NCBI GenBank assembly: GCA_023055425.1
Contig: JALGPY010000003.1
Span: 64,836,991-64,900,990 of the forward strand
DNA: 64,000 bases
Source: Linanthus parryae
Taxonomy: Eukaryota > Streptophyta > Magnoliopsida > Ericales > Polemoniaceae
Reading direction: 5' to 3'
The first letter of the stretch is position 1, and each line of letters opens with the position of its first letter. Shown piece by piece: positions 1-11,381 of the stretch. The position numbers and the translations under genes were made by a program. The notes below the pieces were generated by a model. That model was given only the letters and a program-made list of their open reading frames with translations, was not told the DNA's origin and searched no databases.

Positions 1-1424
1 CGTCCGCAACACACCATGGTAAATTAAAATCGTCTTGCTTTGGCAAACCCGAAATTAATAAACCCTGATCATGAAGGGTGTCAAAATAAGAGAAGGCCAA
101 AACGTAATATTTCCTTTGAGGGATTTTAGTAGTCATTACTTAATTGTTCGGTTGATCCCATCAACATGATCTACTTATTTGGATTGGGCAATACACAATA
201 AAAGATCCAACTTGTTTATTATCTTGTTACGTTTTGCATGCATCATCCATACTTAAAAAATAAAACAAGATATAAATGATAAACATCCACAAAAATAAAT
301 TAATGTGGCATGGATATGGCCCCTAAGACTAAGATATTATCAAGCCAATGATAATATCTATATGCCCTAAAGTGACAAGCTCATCTCCATGTGCCTCCAC
401 CATAGCTGCGCGTCCTAGGTATGCAAGTCCTCCATCGTCTTTGTGGCTTCTTGATTCTTTGGTCTTCTTCTCCATGCTCTTGGCTATTATCTAATTATCT
501 AATTCTAGCTAGCATCTAAATTAAATAAATAAATAAAACCTCACATGTCGAGAAGATGATCAGCTCGCATCCCGTAAAATTAACTAACTATTACATTAAT
601 TTGATCAGCTCGCAGGTCGTAAACCAAACCACAAAAGTAAACATCCACAATCTAGGCCATATCCATCCACCATGCAAAAGCACATAATACAGTTAAAACC
701 AATTTTAACGCGCTTGATCAATTTTAATTAATTAAATTGGGTCACTAGGGGTAAAATTGTCAAAACAGTTGCGCTAGTCAAACTAGCCGAACCGAGCTGA
801 CCCGCCAAACCGGGCCCACCCGGTCGGACCAGCCCGCCCGGTGAAACCGGTCGACTGGACGAACCGGCAAGGCCGGTTGGCTGGGTCGGCCCACGCAAGG
901 GAAGGGGACGGGTCATCTAGGCCGAACCCCATGTCGGTTACATTCACAATTTTTCTCCTTCCCTCATGGCCAAACCCCAATGTGGGACAAAAACACATCT
1001 CCCTATAGTGTGCCCAAACCCTAGCTTTATGTCACCATTTAATTTGTACATCATATGTACATGAAAAACACTAATTTTCACATCATATGTAAAATTAGTT
1101 GATTTCCTCATGAATCATATTCATGGCGTATCAAAATACGCATATTAATTTTATTGCAGTCTACGGTTAAACTGACAGAAACGGTCAAAACTGACAAAAT
1201 TTAGTATATCAAATATATACCCAAAATTCATTATTTTCACATCATATATAAAATAATTGAATCTACACATGAATCACATTCATGGCGCATCAAAATACGC
1301 ATATCAGTTTTTGCTACAGTCTCACGGTCAATCTGACAGAACGGTGTAAAACTAATAAAACTAATAAAACAGATAACCACATTAAATCATGTTAAGCGCT
1401 ATCGACTTGTGGCTCTGATACCAC
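1..1424 (-). mobile_element. Ty1/Copia element, 5' interior (leader and gag-side), running off the left edge
   Basis: This is the start of a minus-strand Copia interior. Next to the LTR, at 1411-1424, the reverse complement reads GTGGTATCAGAGCC, the usual Copia primer-binding site that pairs with initiator tRNA-Met. Reading leftward, the sequence parallels the leader of the Copia at 43385-51587: a very GC-rich stretch (about 795-905 here, 45250-45420 there), then a segment with matching words about 380-480 (45720-45830 there) and 120-200 (46015-46090 there). No open frame of note remains; two short GC-rich frames at 728-998 are by-products of the GC-rich leader. The rest of the element lies outside the window. 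Same family as the young copy, clearly older. Confidence 0.75.
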
Positions 1425-2892
1425 TGTTGGGTTTTGAAGTAGGTTACACAGCGGAATAACAATTTTTTATCCTACTCAAATCCCACCAAGGATCACAGGT
1501 GAATCATCATAACATGACGAAAGGAAGAAAGGTTACCTCAGCCATACCAGGCTGGTGACGATCACATACAAAGAATAGTATCTTTGTCTCTACGGTATCA
1601 CACGAATAGACCTCAACCGGGATTCTTCTCCAATGGTGCTAGCAATCTGAGAAGAAGGATGAACTTGGACATGCACGGGCAGGATCACATCCATCTACGC
1701 GGCAAGGAAGAGACACGGCATCGCCATGCCGTGGGCACAAGAGAGGGGGCGGCACCAATAAGGCCGACAAAATCCTAGGGGCGGCTAGGGTTTGCCGAAC
1801 CCTCATGGGAAGAGGAAACTTATTTTCTTCTTTTCTCTCAAGCTCTCTAGTAAACTTGTGGAGTGTAGGAATTAATTAGGCATGAATTTTCTTAGCCTAT
1901 ATATCCTAATTATAGCTAGAGAAATTCCTTCTTGCCCATTAATTAAACAATGTGGGACTCATTAAGTATGAATTCTCATAGAATATAGATCCTATTTATA
2001 TAGCTAGGGAAATTCACCTTTGCCCATAAATCCACCAATGTAGGACTAGTTACATTCTAGCCCACAATTTCTCTTTAGTCCAACTAATGAGCACAGTTTA
2101 CACTTTAGTCCAATTAATTCATTATTGCTATTTAGTCCAACTAATTACCAATAATCCCTGCTTGATCTATTATTGTGTGTGACCCTGTAGGTTCCTAATT
2201 ACGTGGCAGTAATAATAATTATTACATACATTGAGCGGTATCTAGCAATACATCAATGCTCCCAAGTAATAGGAATGTCAGTGATCTGACTAACCTCCGT
2301 GACCAATGTTACAATGTTGTATAATCCATTTGTCTCATCTACCGGATTGGACACAATACATCGAGTGTCACACTTGTATATCCAATCCATAGTTTCTCGA
2401 TCTGTGAGTAGAATTAGATAAACAAATAACATCAATATCCCATATTGATTTATTTGAGCATGGCCATGCATTTTCCTAAGTCTCACTCATCGAGTGACCA
2501 TGGATATTTACTCCGGTCATGTGGGAGGGACAAATCCCCTCTACGATCTCTAAAGTCTAAGGATCACAACACCATTTTCACTATGATAAGCGCTTGTGAC
2601 ATTCACATAACTCCCATGTAGCCTTCTCATGGTGGGTCAATCCAGCATGCCAATACCCTTAATGCATACCCATGTGTTGGATCGTGATATCTCCATATCA
2701 ATCCAACCCCATACTAGTCTATAGTTGATCGTCCTGTTAATCAATATAGTTGACTATGGAAATTAAAGAATATAACACTTATATTCTAAGGACTTCATGC
2801 ATGTTAGCATATCTCCATATTGATAACATAATGAATAGTAAGTCCATTAAATGTCACAATAAATTGATTGCCTCTAGGGCACAATTCCAACA
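1425..2892 (-). mobile_element. 5' LTR of the minus-strand Copia
   Basis: Read on the minus strand the LTR starts TGTTGGAATTGTGCCCTAG at 2892 and ends in CCCAACA at 1425, directly before the primer-binding site. The first 50 bases match the LTR start of the young Copia at 43385 almost base for base, so the two are one family. At about 1468 bp it is 97 bp shorter than the young LTR. The outer flank starts CGTGC at 2893; the matching copy would lie beyond the left edge and cannot be checked. Confidence 0.8.
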
Positions 2893-3797
2893 CGTGCGAA
2901 CTGGGTCTGGCCAAAATTATCTCAAACGTTGCGGGAACTTTTTGTAATTAACTCTAATTAGTTCCAACACGTGCGACCTGGTTCTGATCATTCGTTTGCT
3001 TTCTCTACTCTCTCTTCTTCGTAGTTTTGTGTTCATGATCATGAAACTTGCTAGTTTGATCTTGATTTGTAGTAGCTAAGTACTTATTTGCTGGGGATTC
3101 CTTGTTGGAAATCTAGGGTTTGCTTGAATGAATGTTTTGATACTTTGATTCGTTCTTTGGATTAAAATTATGTGTTCTCATCTTATTATGATCATCTTGT
3201 GCTTGTTTATTCAATTTTCTTGCGAGTAGGTAACGTAGGAGCAAACTTAATTAGAACTGGTGCGGTAACTCCATGAGATCTAGTCGGTAAATCAAGATAA
3301 TCACATAGTCGTATCATTATCTCGTAACTGGGTAGTGTTAATCAGGATCAAAGAGTAGATGAAAGCACAATAATGCATGGTTGTAATTGAATTAGGCTTG
3401 GTAAATCGGTTTAAATTGATCATAAGTGTAGGCAAATTGCTTGGTAACTCGGTAGTTTGTAGGGTGCTCGATTGATAAGAGTAGCGTATTTGCGTTCCAA
3501 ATATCAAGACACCACTCGTGGCATCCTTAGTGATCCACAAGTAGAATTCCCAGCACTTGTCTCTCTTATAAGAAAACCCATTTCAATTCTTGTCTTCGTT
3601 AATTGTGAAGAAACTCATAATTAATTGAGATATTTGTTCTTTCATTTTAGTATACTTAGGAAAATCACTCAACTTTGCGACTTTCCCACATAAGGTTAGA
3701 CATAATAACTGATTTAACAAATTCCTTTGGGTTCGACAACCCGGATTTCCGGATTATTACTACACCCGACGACCGTACACTTGTGGAGATCGTGTCA
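2893..3797 (+). mobile_element. Gypsy (Athila/Tat-type) LTR fragment
   Basis: Non-coding. The right end has the look of a plant Gypsy LTR 3' end: a segment with CCGGATTTCCGGATTATTAC (3740-3760), then CCCGACGACCGTACACTTGT and a terminal GTGTCA at 3797, followed by AG. The LTR-A copies in this window end in the same way (ACTTGCGCA...GCGTCA followed by AG and a primer-binding site). Here the AG is followed at once by Copia coding sequence, so the interior has been lost at a recombination or deletion junction. The left limit is uncertain: bases 2893-2970 contain a duplicated word TCCAACACGTGCGA (2886 and 2963) and may be host or older repeat DNA. Confidence 0.45.
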
Positions 3798-3799
3798 AG

Positions 3800-4399
3800 C
3801 TGCCAAAACATTATTGGGCAGAAGTTGTGAATACAGCAAACTATATTTTGAACAGGTGCTTGATCAGACCTATTCTGAAGAAGACCCCCTATGAACTATT
3901 CAGAGGGAGGAAGCCAAACATTTCATACTTCAGACCCTTTGGATGTACATGTTTTATCCACAACAATGGAAAAGAGAATCTTGGTAAGTTTGATGCAAGA
4001 AGTGATGAAGGTATATTTCTTGGCTACTTTCTGAATAGCAAAGCTTATAGAGTTTACAATAAAAGAAGCAAATCGGTTGAAGAGAGCATTCATGTTATTT
4101 TTTATGAAAGCTATGATGGTTCTTTGAGTGAAAGTTTTGCAGACTTGAATTTGAACAAGCATGAATCAGACGAAGAGAATGAGAATCCACTAGGATTCAA
4201 GAAAGGCTCAGAAGAAAATAGAAGACATTTTCAAGACCTTAAAAATGGTGCTCAAGGCCTTGAAAATAAGCCTCAAAGCCTTGAAAAAAATTATCAGAAG
4301 AATTCAAGTGACAAAGCCACTACTTCAAGAGCAGAGAAGATCTATGGAGAGTCTGAAGCATGGTCTCCAATAAAGAGATTCAAATATCTCTCATCCTAG
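3800..4399 (+). pseudogene. Copia integrase C-terminal part
   Basis: The frame opens at LPKHYWAEVVNTANYILNR and runs through KKTPYELFRGRKPNISYF, FGCTCFIHNNGKENLGKFD and GIFLGYFLNSKAYRVYNKR, the well-known integrase C-terminal region of SIRE-like Copia polyproteins. The DDE core and zinc-binding part are absent because the element is truncated just upstream. Residues after about 140 form a charged linker holding three 7-residue repeats of the type FQDLKNG / AQGLENK / PQSLEKN, which are the coding face of the near-palindrome repeat. The frame stops at 4397-4399 (TAG); the downstream frame then resumes toward RT. Confidence 0.85.
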
Positions 4400-6028
4400 C
4401 CAGTTGATAATATCATCTCAGATCCAACCACTGGTACACAAACTAGATCACAGTTAAAGAACTTATGTGCTTTTAATGCTTTTATCTCTCTTGTAGAACC
4501 TAAAAATTTGAAGGAAGCTTTACAAGAAGCAGACTGGATCATTGCTATGCAAAGTGAACTCATTGAGTTTGAAAGGAATAAAGTTTGGAACCTGGTTCCT
4601 CCACCTACAAACCAGTCTGTCATTGGTACCAGATGGGTATTCATAAATAAGTTGGATGAAAGTGGCAATGTGATCAGAAATAAAGCAAGGTTAGTTGCTC
4701 AAGGTTATAATAAAAAAGAAGGTATTGATTATGAGGAAACTTTTGCTCTAGTTTCCAGCTTAGAAGCAATTAGAATTTTTCTTGCATTTGCAACTCACAA
4801 GAACATGAAACCATTTCAAATGGATGTGAAGTGTGCTTTCTTGAATGGATTTTTACAAGAATAATTTTATGTTGCACAACCACCTGGTTTTGAAAATGAC
4901 AAGTTTTCAGATCATGTTTACAAACTTGACAAAGCTCTTTATGGTTTGAAACAAGCTCCAAAAGCTTGGTATGAAAGACTGTCAAAGTTTTGTTTGAAAA
5001 TGATTTCAAAAGGGGTTTAGTAGACAAGACTCTTTTCATAAAGACTCGTGAGAAGATTAACTTGTAGTTCAGATATATGTTGATGATATCTTGTTTGGAG
5101 CTAGTAATGATCAATCGTGCAGAGAATTCTCAAGTCTTATGAGCAGGGAATTTGAAATGAGCATGATGGGAGAACTGAACTTCTTCCTAGGACTTCAAAT
5201 ACATCAATTTAAGAAGGGAATCTTTCTGCATCAAATCAAGTACAAAAGAGACTTAATAAACAAATATAGCATGGCTCAATGTAAGGAAGCCAAGACTCCT
5301 ATGAGTTCTACACTATCCTTAGACAAGGATGAATCTGGTAAGAGTGTCAATGTAAAAGAGTATAGAGGTATGATTGGATCATTACTCTATCTCACAGCAA
5401 GCAGACCAGATATTATGTTTAGTGTGTGTATGTGTGCTAGATTTCAAGCTGATCCAAAAGAATCATACTTGTCTGCTGTGAAGAGAATATTCAGATATCT
5501 CAATGGTACCAAAGACTTAGGGATTTGGTATCCAAGACATTCTAACTTCTCCTTGCATGGATTTTCAGATGCTGACTTTGTAGGTTACAAGGTTGATAGG
5601 AAAATTACTTCAGGAACTTGCCAATTTATTGGATCATCCTTGATCAGTTGGCATTCCAGAAACAGAATTTAGTTGCTCTATCAACAGCTGAAGTTGAATA
5701 CATAGCTGCAGGAGCATGTTGCTCACAAGTGATATGGATTGCTCAACAGCTAAGAGACCTTGGATTTGATTTCAGATGCATACCTATCAATTGTGAGAAT
5801 ACCAGTGCAATTTCAATTACAAAGAATCCAGTGCAACACTCAAGAACCAAGCACATTGATGTCAGACACTATTTCATCAGAGATCATGGTGAGAAAGGTG
5901 ATATTGTTCTTGAATTTATTGCTACTAACATGCAAATTGCATATATCCTCACTAATCCATTAGCAGATGAAAGGTTCTCATCTCTAAGATTGGAATTGAG
6001 AATGCTAAATAAAGATGCATTGGTTTAG
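4400..6028 (+). pseudogene. Copia reverse transcriptase and RNase H, broken
   Basis: RT begins near 4508 with [20 protein letters not shown] and WNLVPPP, then [26 protein letters not shown] and [14 protein letters not shown], followed by a stop TAA at 4862 where a Glu codon is expected. A frameshift follows around 4985-5070. The catalytic motif survives as YVDDILFG (about 5078-5100). The next open stretch (5091-5672) covers the connection region and the first RNase H acidic site (SDADFVG), and a further frameshift at about 5620-5670 leads into STAEVEYIAAGACCSQVIW and SRTKHIDVRHYFIRD, ending at 6028. Together these would be the normal C-terminal part of a SIRE-like Pol; at least one stop and two shifts make it inactive. 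Confidence 0.88.
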
Positions 6029-6515
6029 GGGGAGCATCAGGTAAGCAAGGTGAGTTGTATGTGATTTCAAAGTCTTGAACTGATTTTCAAAGCCTTGAAA
6101 ATCATTTCAAAGCCTTGATCTTTATCTGTTGCATTGTTACAGTTTGTCAAGACCTTGAAATCCCTTTCAAAGCCTTGAAAATAAATATGCTACACTAATA
6201 GTCAATAATCTTGGATCATTCTGTGTTGGGTGATATCTATGTAGATATTTACCTAATATAGCCCCTACCCTTTTCAAAAATTTGTTTTAGCCAAAAATAG
6301 TATTAGAATATTTTATTTTCCAACGGCAGAAAAGATTTGAAATTCCTCTGATTATTGCAAATCTTTTGAGATCAGAGAGAAACTAGTTTCCTTTTGAAAC
6401 TCAAACTCCTTCAGTATTTATCTTCTTCTCATCTCCTTATTTCCGTATCATTCCATCTCTCTTTATTGTTCTCCCAAATCCTAATGAGCACAAGGAGAGC
6501 CTCAGACAGAATCAG
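6029..6515 (+). repeat. Copia spacer with clustered near-palindromes
   Basis: Non-coding spacer between RNase H and the accessory gene. It starts with a purine tract (TTAGGGGGAGCATC, 6026-6039). Five copies of the 14-bp near-palindrome TTCAARNCCTTGAA start at 6066, 6086, 6106, 6146 and 6166: exactly 20 bp apart within the triplet and within the pair. Confidence 0.7.
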
Positions 6516-8212
6516 ATGGCTGGAGGATCAAAACCTGTCTCAGAGAAGAAAAGAAAAGCAGTAGTGGATGAAGTTCAAGAAGTCAGTGGGGACTCTAGCT
6601 CCAGAACTCCTAGTGCAGAGGCAGTTCCAGATCTTCCTCCACCCAAGAAGAAGGTCAAGAAGGTTACAACCTCCTCTTCGGAAAAGAAAAAGAAGCAGAA
6701 AGCTGTTACAGAAAAGCAATTAGAAACAGAGCCCACTATTTAAAAGATGCTGAAGAAGAAAGCAACTCAAGCATAAAAGGGGAAAGGAAAGGTAACAGAA
6801 GCACAACCAGAAGGTCAATTGGAGAAGGCACTGCAGATTTATTCACAAGCCTCAACAAAGAACTCATCCTCAGATGAGACTTGGTTTGTCTCAAACATCT
6901 CGAAAGGTTAGTGGTTAGATGGTTTTGCTTCAAGATCTATTGCTTTCTGTAGTATGATCAATAAGCATGTGGTGGAACACATGAAACTTAAGTGCATCTC
7001 TATGTTGAAAAAGATTTCTTTGTTGTCTATGATGAACCCTAGAGAATTAGCCTACCCTAGATTCACCAGACTCTTCTACCTGAATTTACCCAAGTTAAGA
7101 GATCTGCACATTTGGTGATCAACTCTAAAGTTGTTGGGATATTAATTGAATTAGATCACTCTGAGTTTGCCAATGCGCTAGGGTTTCCAAAGAGATATGA
7201 CACTAGCAACCATTTACCAAAGTCAGAGACCCTGAAGCTAGCCAAAGATTAGTTCTTTCTTCCAAACATCTCCACCTCAGCCAAACAATTAACACATTCA
7301 GTGTTGAATGTTGAAGCCAAAGTCCTTCATACCATCCTGGTTAGGTGTATCTTTCCCAGAGAGCACTCTAGAGAATTGGTGACTGAGAGAATGCTACACA
7401 TCATGTATCTGGTTATGCATGGCTATGAGATTGATCTTCCAAAACTAGTGATTGAACATATGCTCTTTAGCCTTACCCGTAAAAGGATACACCCTCTGCC
7501 CTATGCAAATTTGCTCACTCTTTAAACACTTTGAGATTCCAACTACTGGAGAGGAATCGGTCACATATGGATTTGGATTACTTAATGAGAAAGCCTTTGA
7601 GAAAATTGGAGTGGTAAAAACCAAATAAAAAGTTTGGAAACTTTACTCAGACTCGACTGAAGAAGAACTAGGTGCAAAGAAGTTTCCTAAGCCCAAGACC
7701 TTGACTCCCACTTCAAGTCAGAATTCTCAGCCTACAGACAATCAGAGACTTAATGGTTTGGAGTTGGACATGGAGGATATCAAAGCAACTGTTTATGGAC
7801 TGGAAAGTGAAATTGGGCAAGTCAAGTACATGGTGGAAAGCATCTTCAGAAGCATGACTTTGCTTGATGTTCCTGAGGATGTTTAATGTACAAAGAAAGG
7901 AGACTCTGACAAGGATTTTCCTAGTGAGCATTCAGACCAGGAAGAGGTTGCTTCAGTTTCAGATAAGGGAAAGCAGGTAGCAGAACATGCCTCACAGGAA
8001 GAAGATGAAGTCAACAGCCCTGACTCAGATGATCTGTTGATTACCTTGAAGAAGAAAAATAAATCTCCAAAAGCTGCTGCAAAGGACAAGACTGAAGAAG
8101 TAACTGTTTCTGGTGAGAATAAAGAGGAACAGGAAGTGCAGGACAAGACTGATGAAGAAGATAATGAGAAGGAGGAAGGAGATCAAGATGAAGATGAAGA
8201 TCCCACCCCTTA
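6516..8212 (+). pseudogene. SIRE-type accessory (envelope-position) gene, decayed
   Basis: Starts with MAGGSKPVSEKKRKAVVDEV and a Lys/Ser/Pro-rich basic N-terminus to about 6742, where a stop falls. Other frames continue: DETWFVSNISKG...WLDGFASRSIAFCSMIN (about 6878-6965), YPRFTRLFYLNLP (about 7053-7090), a stretch with REHSRELVTERMLHIMYL (7360-7420), and an acidic C-terminus rich in Asp/Glu (7900-8212). The same order of segments occurs in the second Copia (24357-27784), which supports one ancestral protein. No transmembrane segment or signal peptide is evident in the readable parts, so an envelope role is positional only. Function unknown. Confidence 0.7.
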
Positions 8213-8524
8213 ATCTTGCCTACTCTTTCTTCACCATTCTCTCTTCTTCAAAGTTTTTCTTTAAGTTTTCAAAATTTTCCAGACAATTGATCCAATATCT
8301 TCTATCTTTTTGTTGAAAGTCAAAAAGGGGGAGAAAATTCTAGGATTTAGTAGTTATTATTTCTAGGATTTGCTATTTGCTGAACTTTGCTGAACTGTTT
8401 AGTTTCAGTTCGTATTATGTTAAAGCTGGATCTTTTTGGAATTATTGTGTTTTTATAAATTGTGAAATAATCAGTTTATTTTGCAGAGACTAAGGATCAA
8501 ACAGAATTTGGTTTTGTCTTTCAT

Positions 8525-8536
8525 CAAGGGGGAGAT
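8525..8536 (+). other. Polypurine tract of the SIRE-like Copia
   Basis: CAAGGGGGAGAT directly precedes the LTR start TGTAAGATC at 8537. A second purine run, AAAAAGGGGGAGAAAA, lies upstream at about 8321-8336; SIRE-lineage elements are known to carry extra purine tracts. Confidence 0.75.
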
Positions 8537-9832
8537 TGTAAGATCAGGTTGTTCAAGGCTTGGAATAGTTCAGCTATCAAGGTCTTGAACCAGTTTTCAA
8601 AGCCTTGAATCAGTTTCAGGGGCTAGATATTTTGAAGGCCTTGAAACTGGATTCAAAGCCTTGAAACTTCTTAACCTGTGTGAACACTCTCAGGGGGAGT
8701 TTTTAGCAATCTCTGAGTTGATTCCCTTTCTATATTTCATATGTTTGATTCACTGTTATTAGATGATGAAAGACAAATTATTGTAACATGTTTTGATCAT
8801 ATAATATCATCTGTTTGACTTTGATATTGCAGGAAATTGTGTTTCTAATATTTGCAGGATTGTTTCCTTAACTGTATTTGTGCAGTTTTGGAAATAGTTG
8901 GACATTTTGACCCTGTGATCAATCAGAGACTTATGACAGTTTCTCAGATTGCTTATGGACAAGATCACAACAATATCTCTGAAGATTGTGATCAACTATT
9001 CGTTAGAGAAAGCTGTTAAAGAGAGTCAACGTTGTTGCCTACAAAATAGGAAGTTGTTGCTGAAAATCTGGGAAGATTTGCAGAGCTTCAAACAGTATAA
9101 ATAGAGCTCACTTTGAAGCAACAAAATACGAGACTCAACGGGCAAAAGCAAGAGACAAGTTTCTGGATTAACAAAGCACCAAAGAAGAACATCCAACTCT
9201 CAATCCATCCCACAGAAGTTCACTGCATTCTTCACTTCAGTTTTCTGTTCTAAGTGTACTTCTGTTTTGAGCCGTATAGGTAGATCCTTTATGTATTATC
9301 TCTAAATCTATTCTCAAGGATTGTTCAAGGTGAACAATAGAGAATTCTTAGTTAATCAGTTAGCTAGAGAAGGTACTAGAAAGGTTTGGGAAAACCACAA
9401 GCTGTAATTGAGTAAGGGAACTCTCTGGGCTTGAGTTCTAGCGCTTAGCTTTTTCTTAATAAGAATTGAGTTGAAAATCCTGTAGGGATCTTATCCCTGA
9501 GGTAGAGACGTAGGTCCAAGTGGACTGAACTCTTTAAATCTCTTGTCACTTTCATTTACAACTCATTCTTTTTCACAAGTTTTGCAGCACACACAACTGT
9601 ATGTTTTTCAAGGGTTTGAACTTGTTTTCAAGGACTTGAAAAAGGCATACTTGCTTTATACTGTCTGCATCGTTTCCAAAGGCTTGTACTAGCTTTCAAG
9701 GCCTTCAACTTCATTGTTTGCACAAGTTTTCATCTTCCTAGCAAGTTTTGCAAAAAATTGGCAGACTCTATTCAACTCCCCCCCTTTCTAGAGTATCTTA
9801 GCTGCATTAACATCTGCATACTCACACTTTCA
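8537..9832 (+). mobile_element. 3' LTR of the SIRE-like Copia
   Basis: Begins TGTAAGATCAGG after the purine tract and ends CACACTTTCA at 9832; the LTR of the second Copia ends in the same words (TCTAGAGTATCTT...CACACTTTCA, 29596). Length about 1296 bp. Carries near-palindromes starting at 8552, 8576, 8596, 8632, 8652, 9607, 9627, 9675 and 9695. A TATAAATAG box at 9098-9106 probably drives transcription. The base after the LTR is GTGTA; the partner duplication is lost with the 5' end. Confidence 0.75.
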
Positions 9833-10398
9833 GTGTAGACGGGGGATTTTAATAATTATCACTAAAACATAGAACAGCGAGAGTTTTAGAGGTACATGTG
9901 GTGCTCGGACCTACATGGGCACCGTGTCCGCAAAACTGCAACAAGAACGGGTTTAGCGGACCGTTGGCAGTTTCCAGAAAAGTCTCACCTCGCGTCCGGA
10001 TTCTGATGCGCCTACTCAACATTCTCCAACACGTGCAATCAAGAAGGGGAATTCAGAGCGTATTTTTTACCTATATCCCTTCACACTGATTGGATTAATT
10101 AAAGCAACTCTCTCTCTCACCCCTCAAAACTAGATATGGAGAACTAAAGGAGAAAAAACATAAATAAATAACATCCTACTCTACATTGGGTGGCCTCCCA
10201 AGCAGCGCTTGAAATTTAAGGTCGACGGCCCGACCCGGTTACCTCAACCGAAAAGGATTTTGGAGGATGATTTATCACTCCACTTATTCTTCTTCCACCA
10301 TCATTTCTCGATAAGCCTTTTCTCACGAGAACCCTTGTGCTCTGACGATGGTGGAGAGTTGTGGAAGTTAACTCTTTCTTTATCTTCTTTATCAACTT

Positions 10399-11001
10399 TC
10401 ACAAAGTTCCACTGGGCTCACATGCATCATTCTCCATAAATTCATCCCAGTAGTACCTCCTTGGTGCTAGATGCTCTTCAGATGACCCATGCCATTCATC
10501 CAAACCCACACACTTGTTGATTTCGAACTCCTTGACTATGGCATATGGATGACCAATGGAATCTCTCATAGAACAAGATATTAGAAGTTGCTCATCACGT
10601 TCTTCCTCATAAGAATCTCCATATAGTAATTGTTCCAGCTCGTCACAGACTAGTGTGACATAGGATATGGAGAATTCATCATTAATCAAAGTTTGGGCTT
10701 TTACCTCAATAGGAATGGGAACTGTTTCTTCATCAGCACTCCACAAGCTCCAAATGTCGGTTTCTTCCCATTCATGCCAAGGAAGTGGGGGAGCCTGAGG
10801 TTTTGGCTCGCAATACGGCAGGTCTTCCCATCTTGGGCACACAGGTCCACCCCAGTCTGAATCAGAGTCTGAGTCCTCATACATAGCAGAGTCCACCAAT
10901 GGTTCCTGGACACTACAGTCTTCGCTCGGCTCAGGTATATCTTCTTCCCCTTGTTGTGGCCATGATGAAGGTTCAATTTTAGGCTCACTGCCATATGGCA
11001 A
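10399..11001 (-). pseudogene. Acidic second half of the small gene
   Basis: An open stretch of about 200 codons without an early ATG, very acidic and rich in Trp, Pro and Ser, for example YEDSDSDSDWGGPVCPRWED and PPLPWHEWEETDIWSLWSAD. It is preceded by an in-frame stop about 20 nt upstream, beyond which the frame joins EMMERIKERLEKL from the first half. I infer one ancestral gene of roughly 330 codons broken by one shift and one stop. No known domain recognised. It lies just upstream of the conserved post-pol spacer, the position where pol would end in a complete element. Confidence 0.5.
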
Positions 11002-11078
11002 GGTCTCTTCTTGTGGCTCTTAAATACTTGATTCCCCTGTTGTTGACAGTTTCTCTAATCGTTCCTTTATCCTCTCCA

Positions 11079-11381
11079 TCATCTCCCCACGTGTTCCATA
11101 CCTATGGTTGAATCCTCTTGTGGCACTTGTGTAGCTATTGACAAAAACTTTGTGCACACTTGGATGTCCTCCATAATACTACGTCGTTCTGCCATACTCG
11201 CTAATGGGTCCTCGTGGTGCTGATCAAGCTGGGGTGGATGAACTCGACATGGGTCCTTATTTTCATGATAGATGCCACATCTATAGAACCAAACTATGCA
11301 TGCATCCTCTTCTTCATGGTTACCCCTACAGTATAAACAATATGGGGGACCAGAATAATAATCTTCGCTCCACATGCTCAT
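11079..11381 (-). pseudogene. First half of the small gene of the non-autonomous Athila-like element
   Basis: The likely start is the ATG at 11381, giving MSMWSEDYYSGPPYCLYCRG. It holds a Cys/His cluster (CLYCRGNHEEEDAC..., then RCGIYHENKDPC) that resembles a retroviral-type zinc knuckle or a small zinc finger, followed by VHPPQLDQHHEDPL. It ends at a stop after EHVGR, but another frame carries straight on (EMMERIKERLEKL), so a single-base shift separates it from the second half. I know of similar Cys-rich frames in plant non-autonomous Athila relatives, but I cannot assign a function; a nucleocapsid-like RNA-binding role is a guess. Confidence 0.55.

Larger units (their letters stand above)
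3800..9832 (+). mobile_element. SIRE-like Ty1/Copia retrotransposon, 5'-truncated
   Basis: The element starts abruptly inside integrase at 3800, so the 5' LTR, gag, protease and the catalytic part of integrase are missing. It then keeps the usual Copia order: integrase C-terminus, reverse transcriptase, RNase H, then a long extra coding region (about 6516-8212) between RNase H and the 3' LTR, which is the hallmark of the SIRE/Maximus lineage. A purine tract (8525-8536) and a 3' LTR (8537-9832) complete it. All reading frames are broken. Repeated short near-palindromes (TTCAAAGCCTTGAA type) lie at 4230-4285, 6066-6179, 8552-8665 and 9607-9708; see findings. Confidence 0.85.

Noticed and set aside
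2886..10040. Word TCCAACACGTGC at 2886, 2963 and 10026
   Set aside because: Could be a shared insertion flank, but the surrounding bases differ and the word is too short to support a claim.
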